64,000 bases of DNA from Pseudomonas sp. ICMP 561 (GCF_002699985.1 NZ_LKBT01000001.1:1-64000), one strand, 5' to 3'; numbered from the stretch's first letter, positions 27,737 through 37,251 are shown. Translations and numbers: made by a program. The notes: generated from the letters alone by a model not told the origin.

Positions 27737-28181
27737 TTTCGAGATCCCTTTATTGATCGTGTTATCAGCAACACAAAACTCAATATCCAGCACTCGAAGA
27801 AGCGCTACAACTGTCAAAACTGACAGTTGAAGAGAACGTTTGGTAATTAAAAAAAGGGGGATATTTCGAATGTATTGGTCGTATTTAGAGCCACTAAAAG
27901 AACGCCGATTACATAGGATCAAGCGGACTTAAGACCTAAAATAATCTGTGCCGGATAAGATTTATCGGTCGCTGAATCAGAATGATCGTATCAAGCAGGG
28001 GCGGTAAGACATGCATATCTAAAACGCCCAGCATTTGTTTGGAGGCAACCCATTGCAGGCAAACCTTATGCTTATGTTCACGCCGTGGGACCGGCTTTAG
28101 CCGGGAACAGGCAGGCAAGGACTGCATACAGTCGCTTTAAATACTGCCCTCCCGGCCAAAGCCGGTCTCACGTCTAGCCCG
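27737..28181 (-). other. intergenic region with one palindromic repeat
   Basis: About 450 bases between the delta-60 gene and the phosphatidylcholine synthase gene. Apart from the palindrome at 28084-28172 I see no gene, RNA or clear promoter. The part nearest the delta-60 gene is AT-rich and presumably holds its promoter. Confidence 0.5.
28084..28172. repeat. intergenic palindrome (GGCTTTAGCCGGGA family)
   Basis: Left arm CGTGGGACCGGCTTTAGCCG, right arm CCCGGCCAAAGCCGGTCTCACG in inverse orientation, about 40 bases between them. One of six full copies and one half copy of this family in the window. Confidence 0.9.
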
Positions 28182-28901
28182 TCAAGCCCGCCACTTACCC
28201 CAATATTCCAGCGACGTGCGCCACAGGCAGATGCCGATAAAGTACGCCGACATGGTGAACCATATGCCCATGACCACTGGCCCGTTATGCGGGTGGTTGA
28301 TGATCAGCAACGCACTGGTGATCAACCAGATCGTAGTGACCAGGATGTTCAGCGGCATGAAACGACGCACTCTGAATGGGTGCAGAAACTTCATTCTGGT
28401 CACGGTCAGCAATGCCAGACCGATAATCGTCAGGAAGGTCACCCAGGGTGTCGGCTGAATGATGTACAGACACAGCGCCACCACGTTCCAGGCCGCAGGG
28501 AAGCCCTGAAAGTAATTGTCCTTGCTCTTCATTTCCAGATTGCAGAAACAGAACAGCGACGACACCAGAATGATCGCCGTGCTCAGTAACAGCGTATAAG
28601 GCGGCAACGGAATGTAGCTATAAATGAACAACGCAGGAATAAACACATACGTCAGGTAATCAATGACCAGGTCCAGTACCGAACCGTCAAAGCCCGGCAA
28701 CACGGATTGCACGTTGAATTTGCGTGCCAGCGAGCCATCGACGCCGTCTACCGCCAGCGCCAGGCCTAGCCACAACAGGCAGGCTTTGGCCTGATCATCG
28801 AACAGGGCAATGGTCGCCAGAAATGCGATGACCACGCCGGTGGCGGTAAAACCGTGGGCACCCCAGGCTTTAAGCCAGGCCACTCGTTGAGTCGATATCA
28901 C
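28182..28901 (-). CDS. pcs: phosphatidylcholine synthase
   Basis: A 239-residue integral membrane enzyme that condenses CDP-diacylglycerol with choline to give phosphatidylcholine in one step. The CDP-alcohol phosphotransferase motif is present as DGVDGSLARKF, then G..D..VLDLVID, and eight or so hydrophobic segments follow. Length and N-terminus (AWGAHGFTATGVVIAFLA) fit bacterial Pcs. It depends on external choline, which fits a plant- or host-associated pseudomonad. No choline-uptake gene is adjacent. Confidence 0.92.
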   Translation of the reverse strand: MISTQRVAWLKAWGAHGFTATGVVIAFLATIALFDDQAKACLLWLGLALAVDGVDGSLARKFNVQSVLPGFDGSVLDLVIDYLTYVFIPALFIYSYIPLPPYTLLLSTAIILVSSLFCFCNLEMKSKDNYFQGFPAAWNVVALCLYIIQPTPWVTFLTIIGLALLTVTRMKFLHPFRVRRFMPLNILVTTIWLITSALLIINHPHNGPVVMGIWFTMSAYFIGICLWRTSLEYWGKWRA

Positions 28902-29127
28902 AGGAAAATGTCTCCAAAAGGTGAAGCGGACCAGTGTAAACCTGGTTGGACGGACTATCGACCGGCTATCGGTCGATAAGGTTCACCGCCGGACGGTGTT
29001 AACACCCGGCCATTAAAGGCTTGCATCATGCGCCGAGCAAGCGAAACGTACGATAAAAAACTGTCTGCCAACGGCTGATACAGGAAAAATCCCCACTCTT
29101 TTAAACATATCCATTACCATGCCGCCC
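28902..29127 (+). other. intergenic region upstream of the B12 riboswitch
   Basis: A spacer between the divergent pcs gene and the riboswitch. It should hold both promoters, but I see no convincing -35/-10 pair and no gene. Confidence 0.4.
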
Positions 29128-29299
29128 GTCGGTTTCCAAACGGGATTAATAGGGAATCCGTGATGACCTGAGGGTCGTCAACCGGAACTGCCCCCGCAAC
29201 TGTAGGCGCTGAGCCCTGCTCCATCGATGCCACTGGGTCATTCCGGGAAGGCCCGAGCACGGCGATGAAGCGTCAGTCAGGAGACCTGCCGACATCAGG
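29128..29299 (+). promoter_or_regulatory. cobalamin (B12) riboswitch
   Basis: Classic cobalamin-element order. The upstream paired region GTCGGTTTCC..AACGGGATTAATAGGGAA is followed by the conserved core (GGAACTGCCCCCGCAACTGTA), the CCACTGGG arm, and the B12 box form CAGTCAGGAGACCTGCCGAC at the 3' end. It precedes a BtuFCD-like transporter by about 210 bases. Binding of adenosylcobalamin is expected to reduce expression of the transporter. Confidence 0.92.
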
Positions 29300-29510
29300 A
29301 AGCTGCATCGCCGTTGCGGGACAACCCGTCAAGCGGTCGCGCTTTCTGGCAACTGACCCACCGGCGGGGTGTCCGGGGAGTACATCCGTCAGCACGGCGA
29401 AATAGCGGTGACTGATTGACCCTGCCGGACCTATTCCAGCAGCACGTCGTGATGTGTATCCAGCCAGAACACCATCGTACGGATAACCGTTCGAATGGAG
29501 ATCGTTTTTC

Positions 29511-30551
29511 ATGTGTTTGCCTCGTTTTGCTGTGCTGCTTGCCGGTCTGGGTTTTTCTGCGCTGACGCTGGCGGCCAATCCTGCCCCACAAACCTCCGCC
29601 ACACCGACAACCTACCCGCTGACCCTCGAGAACTGCGGCGTGCCGCTGACCTTCACCAAGGCACCCGGCAAAGCGGTGACCATCGGCCAGTCGGCCACTG
29701 AAATCCTTTACTCCCTCGGGCTGGGCGACAAAGTGGTCGGCACCTCACTGTGGTTCAACAACGTGCTGCCCCGGTTCAAGGACCTCAACGACAAAATCCC
29801 GCGTCTGGCCGATAACGATCCCAGCTTCGAAGCGGTGATCAACAAGCGTCCGGAACTGGTCGCAGTACAATTCGAATGGATGGTGGGTCCCCAAGGCGTG
29901 GTCGGCACCCGGCAGCAATTCAACGAAATGAAAATCCCCACCTACCTCATGCCGTCGGACTGCGAAGGCAAGGACAATCTGGTAGGAGCGGACGGCACGC
30001 GCCTGCGTCCGTTCTCGATTGACAGCCTGTACAAGACCGTCACGCAACTGGCACAAATCTTTGACGTCCAGGCCCGCGGTGCCGAGTTGAACGCCGACCT
30101 GCAGGCACGCCTTGCCAAGGCTCAGGCCAGCGTCAAAGACAAACACCTGAAAGACGCCTCGGCAGTGTTCTGGTTTTCCAGCGCCGACCTGAACGTCGAC
30201 CCTTATGTCGCCGGACGCAAAGGCATTCCGGCGTTCATGATGGACACCCTGGGCATCCGCAACATCGTGCAGTCCGATGAGGAATGGCCGACGGTTGGCT
30301 GGGAAACCATCGCCAAGGCCAACCCGACCATTCTGGTGCTGGCGCGCATGGACCGCCGCCGCTTCCCGGCCGATGACTTCCAGAAAAAACTGGAATTCCT
30401 CAAGACCGACCCGGTCACCAAAAACATGGACGCGGTGAAGCACAACCGGATCGTGATTCTCGATGCACAAGCCATGGAAGCGACGATTCGCACATTCGAC
30501 GGCATCGATGAACTGGCGGACGCCATCGACAAATTCGATCTGCACCCATGA
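29511..30551 (+). CDS. periplasmic cobalamin/corrinoid-binding protein (BtuF-like)
   Basis: A 346-residue ABC substrate-binding protein with a signal peptide (LAGLGFSALTLAA, cut near residue 22). It has the helical-backbone fold of siderophore and B12 binders: VTIGQSATEILYSLGLGDKVVG at the N-lobe and WPTVGWETIAKANPTILV in the C-lobe. The B12 riboswitch upstream and the coupled permease gene argue for cobalamin or another corrinoid. It is longer than E. coli BtuF, so a related metal chelate is an alternative. Confidence 0.82.
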   Translation: MCLPRFAVLLAGLGFSALTLAANPAPQTSATPTTYPLTLENCGVPLTFTKAPGKAVTIGQSATEILYSLGLGDKVVGTSLWFNNVLPRFKDLNDKIPRLADNDPSFEAVINKRPELVAVQFEWMVGPQGVVGTRQQFNEMKIPTYLMPSDCEGKDNLVGADGTRLRPFSIDSLYKTVTQLAQIFDVQARGAELNADLQARLAKAQASVKDKHLKDASAVFWFSSADLNVDPYVAGRKGIPAFMMDTLGIRNIVQSDEEWPTVGWETIAKANPTILVLARMDRRRFPADDFQKKLEFLKTDPVTKNMDAVKHNRIVILDAQAMEATIRTFDGIDELADAIDKFDLHP

Positions 30552-31591
30552 CAGCTCAGTTCGCCGGTCGCTTGTTGCGCAAGATTTGCCTGCACGGTGC
30601 CTGGGTGCTGGCTGTGTTGCTGGTGGCGATTGTGGCGGGCATTGCGATCGGTGAAACGCCAATCAGCCTGTCACTGGTGTTTCAGGTGCTGGCCAACAAA
30701 CTATGGGGCGCCGGTTTCGTGCTGGACCCTATCGATGAAGGCATCGTCTGGAATTACCGCCTGACCCGCGCCCTGGTCGCTGCGGCCTGTGGTGCGGGCC
30801 TGGCCATCTCAGGCGTGGTTCTTCAATCACTGCTGCGCAACCCACTGGCCGATCCTTACTTGCTGGGCATTTCTGCCGGGGCCTCGACCGGCGCAGTGCT
30901 GGTTGCGATCATCGGCGTTGGCGCAGGCGCCATCTCCTTGTCAGCCGGAGCCTTTGCCGGGGCCATGGCCGCCTTTGTGCTGGTCGCCCTGCTCGCTCGC
31001 AGTACCGGCGCGGTCAGTGGCAGCGGGCAGATCATTCTCGCGGGCATCGCCGGTTCGCAACTGTTCAACGCCCTGACCTCTTTCCTGATCACCAAATCGG
31101 CCAACTCCGAACAGGCGCGCGGCATCATGTTCTGGCTATTGGGCAACCTCAGCGGCGTGCGCTGGCAATCGGTCACGCTGGCCGTGCCCGTGGTGTTGAT
31201 CGGTCTGGCGGTCTGCCTGTGGCATCGGCGTTCGCTGGATGCGTTCATGTTCGGCAGCGATTCTGCCGCCGCCCTGGGTATTCCGGTAAGGCGGGTTCAA
31301 GTGATCTTGATCGCGACGGTTGCGCTGGTCACGGCGGTAATGGTCTCGCTGGTGGGCTCCATTGGTTTTGTCGGTCTGGTCGTGCCCCATGCCGCGCGCT
31401 TGCTGGTCGGCGTGCGTCACGGTCGTTTGATTCCGGTCAGCGCCCTGGCCGGCGCGGTGTTTCTGATCACCGCCGATGTGCTGTCCCGCACGGCGATCAA
31501 GGGCCAGGTATTGCCCGTCGGGGTGATTACTGCGCTGATCGGCGCACCGGTGTTCGCTGTGATCCTGATCAAAGCCAAGGGGGGCCGATGA
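30548..31591 (+). CDS. FecCD/BtuC-type ABC transporter permease
   Basis: A 347-residue inner-membrane permease with about ten helices and the conserved FecCD features: RLTRALVAAACGAGLAISG at the N-terminus, NPLADPYLLGISAGASTGAVL, and VGSIGFVGLVVPHAAR near the coupling helix. The start overlaps the binding-protein stop (ATGA), and the stop overlaps the start of the ATPase gene. All three are thus translationally coupled under the B12 riboswitch. Confidence 0.92.
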   Translation: MTAQFAGRLLRKICLHGAWVLAVLLVAIVAGIAIGETPISLSLVFQVLANKLWGAGFVLDPIDEGIVWNYRLTRALVAAACGAGLAISGVVLQSLLRNPLADPYLLGISAGASTGAVLVAIIGVGAGAISLSAGAFAGAMAAFVLVALLARSTGAVSGSGQIILAGIAGSQLFNALTSFLITKSANSEQARGIMFWLLGNLSGVRWQSVTLAVPVVLIGLAVCLWHRRSLDAFMFGSDSAAALGIPVRRVQVILIATVALVTAVMVSLVGSIGFVGLVVPHAARLLVGVRHGRLIPVSALAGAVFLITADVLSRTAIKGQVLPVGVITALIGAPVFAVILIKAKGGR

Positions 31592-32385
31592 GCACTCTGA
31601 AACAGCCAGCGCACCACACCGACGGCAACGTGTTGACGTGCTCAGGCCTGAACTGGTCAATCAAGGGCGTACCCATTGTTAGAGACGTCGCGTTGCAGTT
31701 ACGGCGCGGTGAAACTTTGGGTTTGATCGGTCCCAACGGCTCAGGCAAATCCAGCCTGCTGAAGTTGCTGTCCGGCATTCGAACTCCGGCCAGTGGCAAG
31801 ATCCACCTCAATGGCGTCGCCCTTGCCGAAATGAAGCGCCGCGATGTCGCACAGATGATTGCGGTGGTGGAGCAGCAAGCGGAAACCTCGGACGCGATTA
31901 CGGTGCTGGACGCTGTGGAACTGGGCCGCACGCCATGGCTTTCCGCCCTGGAACCCTGGTCAGCCGCAGACGATGGCATTGTTCGGCAGGCCTTGCTTGA
32001 TGTCGACATGGCCGACAAACCCAGGCGCGCCTGGCACAGTCTGTCAGGGGGCGAACGACAACGCGTCCACATCGCCCGCGCCCTGGCTCAACGACCGCAG
32101 ATCCTGTTACTGGATGAACCCACCAACCACCTGGATATCCAGCATCAGTTGAGCATTCTGGGACTGGTCAGGTCGCTGTCAGTCACCACCCTGATCGCCC
32201 TCCACGACCTGAATCAGGCACTGGCCTGCGACCGGCTGGCCGTGATGGACAAAGGCGCACTGATCGCCATCGGTGAACCGTCCGAGGTGCTGACCTGCGA
32301 ATTGCTACGTGAGACGTTTGGTGTAGAAGCGCACTACCTGACAGATCCGTACGACGGCACGCGGATATTGCGGTTTCGGTCGTGA
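31588..32385 (+). CDS. ABC transporter ATPase (BtuD/FecE-like)
   Basis: A 265-residue nucleotide-binding subunit with Walker A GPNGSGKS, signature LSGGERQRVHIARAL, Walker B LLLDEPTNHLD and the H-loop ALHDLNQAL. The ATG at 31588 overlaps the permease stop; the open frame back to 31219 runs in a different frame through the permease gene and is not real. It energises import of the corrinoid captured by the binding protein. Confidence 0.93.
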   Translation: MSTLKQPAHHTDGNVLTCSGLNWSIKGVPIVRDVALQLRRGETLGLIGPNGSGKSSLLKLLSGIRTPASGKIHLNGVALAEMKRRDVAQMIAVVEQQAETSDAITVLDAVELGRTPWLSALEPWSAADDGIVRQALLDVDMADKPRRAWHSLSGGERQRVHIARALAQRPQILLLDEPTNHLDIQHQLSILGLVRSLSVTTLIALHDLNQALACDRLAVMDKGALIAIGEPSEVLTCELLRETFGVEAHYLTDPYDGTRILRFRS

Positions 32386-32413
32386 GCCGAGTGCCCCTGT
32401 CAAGCGCGTACCA

Positions 32414-32506
32414 CCGTAGGACTGGCTTTAGCCGGGAGGGGGCCAGTACCTTCACTGCATTCTCTGATCAGGAATAATGTCCTCCCGGCTAAAGCCGGTC
32501 CTACGG
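32414..32506. repeat. intergenic palindrome (GGCTTTAGCCGGGA family)
   Basis: Left arm CCGTAGGACTGGCTTTAGCC, right arm GGCTAAAGCCGGTCCTACGG in mirror orientation, about 45 bases between. It lies between the convergent ATPase and GNAT genes, where it could also act as a bidirectional hairpin. Confidence 0.92.
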
Positions 32507-32516
32507 GCGCAGGTTC

Positions 32517-33017
32517 CTAAACCAACCCGCACTCCATATGCGTCGTCTGCCACACCGGATCGCTTTCCACGTCCACGACCCGGAAACCCTGCCGCTCCCA
32601 GAAGCCAATCGCCCCCGGTAAAAACGGATGGGTGTGCAGGTAAAGCACATCCACACCCTGTTCAACGGCACGCGCCTTGAGGGCAAGGAAGATCGTGGTC
32701 GCCAGCCCTGAACGACGAAACTCCGGGATCACAAACAACCGAACGATTTCCATCACCTTGCGCTGCCCGTAATCCAACTGCGGGAATCGACCGTCATACG
32801 GCAAGTAGCCAATTGCAGCGACTATTTCCCCGTGGCTCCGGGCAATCAGAAACCGGCCACCGCCCTCCTCGCTGTAGACCTGAGCAAACTGCGCCAGATC
32901 TGCGGGCATGCCTGCCAGGTCGAGCTTCGGGAAGATTTCCGCACGGGCTTGCAGGACAAAATCCACGACGGAGGGGATGTCTTGAGGTTCTACAGAAACA
33001 ATTTCTACGGCAGCCAT
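32517..33017 (-). CDS. GNAT-family N-acetyltransferase
   Basis: A 166-residue acetyl-CoA-dependent acetyltransferase. The acetyl-CoA pyrophosphate-binding motif is RLFVIPEFRRSGLATTIF, preceded by the beta-4 strand FLIARSHGEIVAAIGYL, and HPFLPGAIGFWERQGF forms the C-terminal motif B. The substrate is unknown. It is transcribed leftward, just downstream of a LysR gene on the same strand. Confidence 0.88.
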   Translation of the reverse strand: MAAVEIVSVEPQDIPSVVDFVLQARAEIFPKLDLAGMPADLAQFAQVYSEEGGGRFLIARSHGEIVAAIGYLPYDGRFPQLDYGQRKVMEIVRLFVIPEFRRSGLATTIFLALKARAVEQGVDVLYLHTHPFLPGAIGFWERQGFRVVDVESDPVWQTTHMECGLV

Positions 33018-33058
33018 ATTCAGCGTTCGGTCAGCGAATGGAGCGTCATCCTAGCTGA

Positions 33059-33943
33059 TCACTCGCCGCGATGCCGGGTGAACGTTTCCAGTAACCAGGC
33101 GCCCGCTGGCCCGAGGCTGCGTTGTCGTGACCAGATGATGTCCACCGCAGAACTGCGTGGCCAACCCGGCACGTCGAGCTCCTTGAGCTTGCCGCTGGCA
33201 TAGCCCGACACCAGCCAGCGCGGCAGCGCCGCCCAACCGAAGCCGAATGCAGCCATGTCCATCAGCAACAAATAGTTGGGTGCCGACCATGGACGATGGC
33301 CGCTGATGGGCAAGTCATCGGTGGGGACGCTTTGGTCCACCAACGTGTTCAAGCGCAACGCCCGGTACTGGGCCAGATGCTGATAGTCGACCTGCGCCTG
33401 CTGAGCCAAGGGATGCTTGTGCGCCACGAACAAGCCGAAGTCGGCACGCTCGGCAATCGTCGCGTAACCGACTTCAGGCGGATAGCTGGCCTGTGCCGAT
33501 AGCAGTCCAAGAGACGCGCGCCCTGATTGAATCAGGCTAATGGCGTCACCGTGCTCGGCAAACACACACTCCAGCTCCAGCTCGGGGAAGCGCTGGTCGA
33601 GCTCAGCCATGCGGATTTCGAAATCGGCAAACTGATTGGCGTCGGACAGCACCAGCGTCAGGCGCGGCTCCATGCCGTCGGCCAGACGTCCGGCAGCGCG
33701 GCGCAGTTTGTCGGAGGCGGACAACACATCTTCGATACGTCCGAGCATGGCCCTGCCTGCTTCGGTCAGGGCCGGATGTTTTGAAGAGCGATCGAACAGC
33801 TCAAGACCCAAGTCGATTTCCAGACGGGCGATGGCCTCACTGATCGTCGACTGACTCTTGCCCAAACGCCGCGCCGCTGCGCTGAAAGAACCCAGTGCGA
33901 CCGTCTGGGCAAAAGCTTCCAGGGCTTCCGGGGAATAACTCAT
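33059..33943 (-). CDS. LysR-family regulator, probable regulator of the PACE exporter
   Basis: A 294-residue LysR protein. The N-terminal helix-turn-helix is FAQTVALGSFSAAARRLGKSQSTISEAIARLE, followed by the periplasmic-binding-protein-like effector domain. It is divergent from the PACE efflux gene at 34211, the arrangement known for AceR/AceI pairs in which the regulator activates the pump. A palindromic repeat has entered the shared intergenic region. Regulation of the pump is inferred from position. Confidence 0.88.
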   Translation of the reverse strand: MSYSPEALEAFAQTVALGSFSAAARRLGKSQSTISEAIARLEIDLGLELFDRSSKHPALTEAGRAMLGRIEDVLSASDKLRRAAGRLADGMEPRLTLVLSDANQFADFEIRMAELDQRFPELELECVFAEHGDAISLIQSGRASLGLLSAQASYPPEVGYATIAERADFGLFVAHKHPLAQQAQVDYQHLAQYRALRLNTLVDQSVPTDDLPISGHRPWSAPNYLLLMDMAAFGFGWAALPRWLVSGYASGKLKELDVPGWPRSSAVDIIWSRQRSLGPAGAWLLETFTRHRGE

Positions 33944-34070
33944 CTGAACCTCGTATCGGTTTTACCGATGGAAACGATTTTCACTTTAACGCAGGGGCCG
34001 ATGACAATGCACGTCATCGCAAGAGCCGTACTCACTGACACCACGCCACGGCACAAAAAACACGCTGCCC

Positions 34071-34161
34071 CGTAGGACTGGCTTTAGCCGGGAGAGCGGC
34101 ATTCCAGACGAAGGAAATGTGTGAATGTGAAAACGCCCTCCCGGCTAAAGCCGGTCCTACG
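34071..34161. repeat. intergenic palindrome (GGCTTTAGCCGGGA family)
   Basis: CGTAGGACTGGCTTTAGCCG and its mirror CGGCTAAAGCCGGTCCTACG flank about 50 bases. It sits between the divergent LysR and PACE genes, close to the PACE promoter region. Confidence 0.92.
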
Positions 34162-34210
34162 GAAATGGGCGTTTATCTGGAATTCGTATTCGCTTCGAGA
34201 GGCCAACTCT

Positions 34211-34681
34211 ATGCCAACCAAATCCATCAAGGAACGCGCCTTCCACGCGCTTCTTTTCGAAATCATCGGCGTGCTGCTGTTTGCGCCCCTGCTCGCCTGG
34301 GCCATGGGTCATTCGCTGGCGAAAATGGGCGCGATGACCGTCATGATCTCCACCGTGGCCATGCTCTGGAACATGCTGTTCAATGCCATGTTCGATGGCC
34401 TGCGCCGCAAATGGGGCTTCAAGCTGTCATTCGGGACCCGCATGTTGCATGCGTTGGGTTTCGAGAGCGGCCTGATTCTGGTGATCGTGCCGTTAGCAGC
34501 GTGGTGGCTGTCGATCAGCCTGCTGGAAGCCTTTTTGCTGGATATCGGTCTGCTGTTGCTGTTCTTGCCGTACACCCTGATCTTCAACTGGGCATACGAC
34601 GCTCTTCGGGAACGTGTAATCCAGCGCCGCCAGCCTGATCGCCAGCGGTTTTCGCCAACTCGGCGATCAGAAAATCCCTGA
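34211..34681 (+). CDS. PACE-family multidrug/biguanide efflux transporter
   Basis: A 156-residue inner-membrane protein of four helices built from two bacterial transmembrane-pair domains, the PACE (AceI-like) architecture. The first pair has RAFHALLFEIIGVLLFAPLLAW and NMLFNAMFD, the second RMLHALGFESGLILV and FNWAYDALRE. PACE pumps export chlorhexidine and other cationic compounds with protons; the natural substrate may be polyamines. The last 98 bases overlap the end of the convergent LysR gene. Confidence 0.9.
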   Translation: MPTKSIKERAFHALLFEIIGVLLFAPLLAWAMGHSLAKMGAMTVMISTVAMLWNMLFNAMFDGLRRKWGFKLSFGTRMLHALGFESGLILVIVPLAAWWLSISLLEAFLLDIGLLLLFLPYTLIFNWAYDALRERVIQRRQPDRQRFSPTRRSENP

Positions 34682-35552
34682 AGGCAGACACGGCAGCCGG
34701 CAGGTTACGACCGGCCATGCTTTGCATCTCGATTCGCCGTGCCTGCATGCCTTCGTCGAGAATCGGCAGGCACCGCAATTCTTTGCCCACCACCTGCTTG
34801 TGCAGGGTCATCTCACTGGAAAGGCTGATACCGCCCTCCTCACGCACAAAGCTGTACAGCGCGCCGATGTAATTGCTGGTCAGCACCGGCTCGAACATCA
34901 GGCCCTGCACCCCGCAGCAGATATCGAACAGTTGTCGCAAGGTCGTGTCAGGTCTGGGTAGTGCAATCGGGTAAGGCTGCAGTTCGGCAAGACTGACAGC
35001 GTCGCGTTCGGCCAGGGGATGGGAGTTGGCAACTACCGCAAAAATCGCCCCGCTCATCACGTGCTCGACGCAGATTTCCTTTTGCGGCGTCAGGCTGAAC
35101 GTCAGCGCCAGATCAGCCTCGCCGGAACGCACTTTCTCTGTGGCTTCAGCCGGTGCGCACACCTCCAGCGTGAAGTGAATGCCCTGATACTCGCGCCGAA
35201 ATGCAGCGATGCTGTGGGGCATGTAATCCAGCGCAAAGCCTTCCGAACAGGCGATGTGTACGTGCCCGCGTTGCAGGCCGTGCAGTTCGGTAATCTCCAA
35301 CACCACCTGCTCGGCTTCCAGTTGCGATTTGCGCGCATACGCCGCGAGTCGCGTGCCTGCCTCACTGAGCACCATGCCTCGGGCGCGGCGCTCGAACAGC
35401 GTGGCGTCCAAGGCGAGTTCAAGCTTGGTGATCTGCCGACTCACCGCAGAGGCTGCGACGTTCAGGCGCATGGACGCTTCGCTGATGGAACCGCAACGCG
35501 CCACTTCAAGGAAATAGCGTAGGGCTGTGGATTGCACGCCATACAACTGCAT
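34584..35552 (-). CDS. LysR-family regulator of the peptide-transport operon
   Basis: A 322-residue LysR protein with helix-turn-helix ALRYFLEVARCGSISEASMRLNVAASAVSRQITKLE and effector domain to the C-terminus. The ATG at 35552 is chosen because GGAGGT stands directly before it; an ATG four codons upstream overlaps that site. It is divergent from the peptide-transporter operon starting at 35731, so it is the likely regulator. Its 3' end overlaps the convergent PACE gene by 98 bases. Confidence 0.87.
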   Translation of the reverse strand: MQLYGVQSTALRYFLEVARCGSISEASMRLNVAASAVSRQITKLELALDATLFERRARGMVLSEAGTRLAAYARKSQLEAEQVVLEITELHGLQRGHVHIACSEGFALDYMPHSIAAFRREYQGIHFTLEVCAPAEATEKVRSGEADLALTFSLTPQKEICVEHVMSGAIFAVVANSHPLAERDAVSLAELQPYPIALPRPDTTLRQLFDICCGVQGLMFEPVLTSNYIGALYSFVREEGGISLSSEMTLHKQVVGKELRCLPILDEGMQARRIEMQSMAGRNLPAAVSAFRDFLIAELAKTAGDQAGGAGLHVPEERRMPS

Positions 35553-35730
35553 CAGTACCTCCATGTATTGCCTTTTCGGCAAAGCAAGTATCGAAAGATT
35601 GTGCTTGTGGCATTGGTAAACCATCGCCTACATTCGTGTCCACACCAAAAAGAACATTGCCTGATTTCCTTTCCGCATTTGCGAACAGCTGCCCTTTGAT
35701 TCAACCACTCTCGCCAACGGAGACGACGGC

Positions 35731-37251
35731 ATGGGCATCAAAGGTTTCGCTTTCAGTATTGCGCTGCTGGGCTCCATCAGCAGCTTCCCGGCCCACGCCG
35801 GTAAAGCCAACGACACACTGGTTTACGCTTCCGACAGCGAACCTGAAAACATCAGCCCTTATCACAACGACCTGCGCGAAGGCGTGATTCTCGGTCGGCT
35901 GATCTGGGACAACCTGGTGTACCGCGATCCCAAAAGCGGCGAATACAAACCCATGCTGGCCAACAGCTGGAAACAGGTTGACGACACCACCATCGATTTC
36001 GAACTGCGCAAAGGCGTCAAATTTCACAACGGCGACCCATTCACCGCCGACGACGTGGTGTTCACCCTCAACTACGTCGTGTCGCCCGAAGCCAAAGTCG
36101 TTACTGTGCAAAACGTCGACTGGATCAAGAGCGCCGAAAAAACCGGTGACTACAGCGTCCGTCTCCACCTGAAAAAACCTTTCCCGCCCGCCCTCGAATA
36201 CCTGTCCAACGCCGTCCCGATGTTTCCGAAAAACTATTTCGAGAAAGTCGGCATGGCTGAATTCAGCCGCAAACCGATTGGCACCGGCCCGTACAAAGCC
36301 GTGTCGGTTGTAGCGGGTGAAGGCGTGACCATGGACATCAACAAGGACTACTTCAAAGACAGCCCCCAGGGCCTGCCGCACATCGGCCACATCAAATTCC
36401 GGGTGATCCCGGACGCCGAAACTCGTCTGGCGGAGCTGATGACCGGCGGTGTCGACTGGGTGTGGCGCGTGGCACCGGATCAGTCGGAGAACCTCAAAGG
36501 CATGCCGAACCTGACCGTGACCAGCGGCGAGACCATGCGTATCGGTTTCCTGATTCTCGATGCTCGCGGCACTTCCAGCGAAAACTCGCCGATGAAGAAC
36601 CTCAAGGTGCGTCAGGCGATCAACCACGCCATCAACCGTGACGGGCTGGCTTCGCAACTGGTGGGCGGTGAAGCCAAACCGCTGCAGGTGGCGTGCTACC
36701 CAGGGCAATTCGGTTGCGATACCACCGCAGCGACGGTCTACAACTATGACCCGGCCAAGGCCAAGGCGCTGCTTGCGGAAGCCGGTTACCCGAACGGTTT
36801 CGAGACAGAAATTTTCGCCTACCGCGACCGTGATTACGTTGAAGCCATCATCGGTAACCTGCGTGCTGTGGGCATCAACGCCAAGCTGCGCTACCTGAAG
36901 TACGCTGCCTTGCGCGATCAGCAACGTGGCGGCAAAGTGCCGATGTCGTTCCAGGCCTGGGGTTCGTTCTCGATCCTCGATACCTCCGCTTCAGCCGGTA
37001 CGTGGTTCAAAGGCAACCCGGACGACAACATCAAGGACCCGCAAGTCCAGGGCTGGCTGCAAACCGCTGACAACGCCCTCGACCCGCAAGTGCGCAAAGA
37101 CAACTACCGCAAGGCGTTGCAGCGCATCAGCGAGCAGGCCTACTGGGCGCCGCTGTTCAACTACTCGATGAACTACGCCTACACCTCGGAACTTGAGTTC
37201 ACGCCGTACCCGGACGAGTTGCCGCGCTTCGTGCTGTCCAGCTGGAAATAA
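35731..37251 (+). CDS. periplasmic peptide-binding protein (SBP_bac_5)
   Basis: A 506-residue family 5 extracellular solute-binding protein with an Ala-rich signal peptide (cut near FPAHAGKA, residue 23). YASDSEPENISPYHND, LRKGVKFHNGDPFTADDVVFTLNYV and KVRQAINHAINRDGLA are characteristic of dipeptide and oligopeptide binders. GGAG precedes the ATG by nine bases. First gene of an operon with two permeases, two ATPases and two M20 peptidases, which fits uptake and hydrolysis of a peptide-like substrate. Confidence 0.93.
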   Translation: MGIKGFAFSIALLGSISSFPAHAGKANDTLVYASDSEPENISPYHNDLREGVILGRLIWDNLVYRDPKSGEYKPMLANSWKQVDDTTIDFELRKGVKFHNGDPFTADDVVFTLNYVVSPEAKVVTVQNVDWIKSAEKTGDYSVRLHLKKPFPPALEYLSNAVPMFPKNYFEKVGMAEFSRKPIGTGPYKAVSVVAGEGVTMDINKDYFKDSPQGLPHIGHIKFRVIPDAETRLAELMTGGVDWVWRVAPDQSENLKGMPNLTVTSGETMRIGFLILDARGTSSENSPMKNLKVRQAINHAINRDGLASQLVGGEAKPLQVACYPGQFGCDTTAATVYNYDPAKAKALLAEAGYPNGFETEIFAYRDRDYVEAIIGNLRAVGINAKLRYLKYAALRDQQRGGKVPMSFQAWGSFSILDTSASAGTWFKGNPDDNIKDPQVQGWLQTADNALDPQVRKDNYRKALQRISEQAYWAPLFNYSMNYAYTSELEFTPYPDELPRFVLSSWK

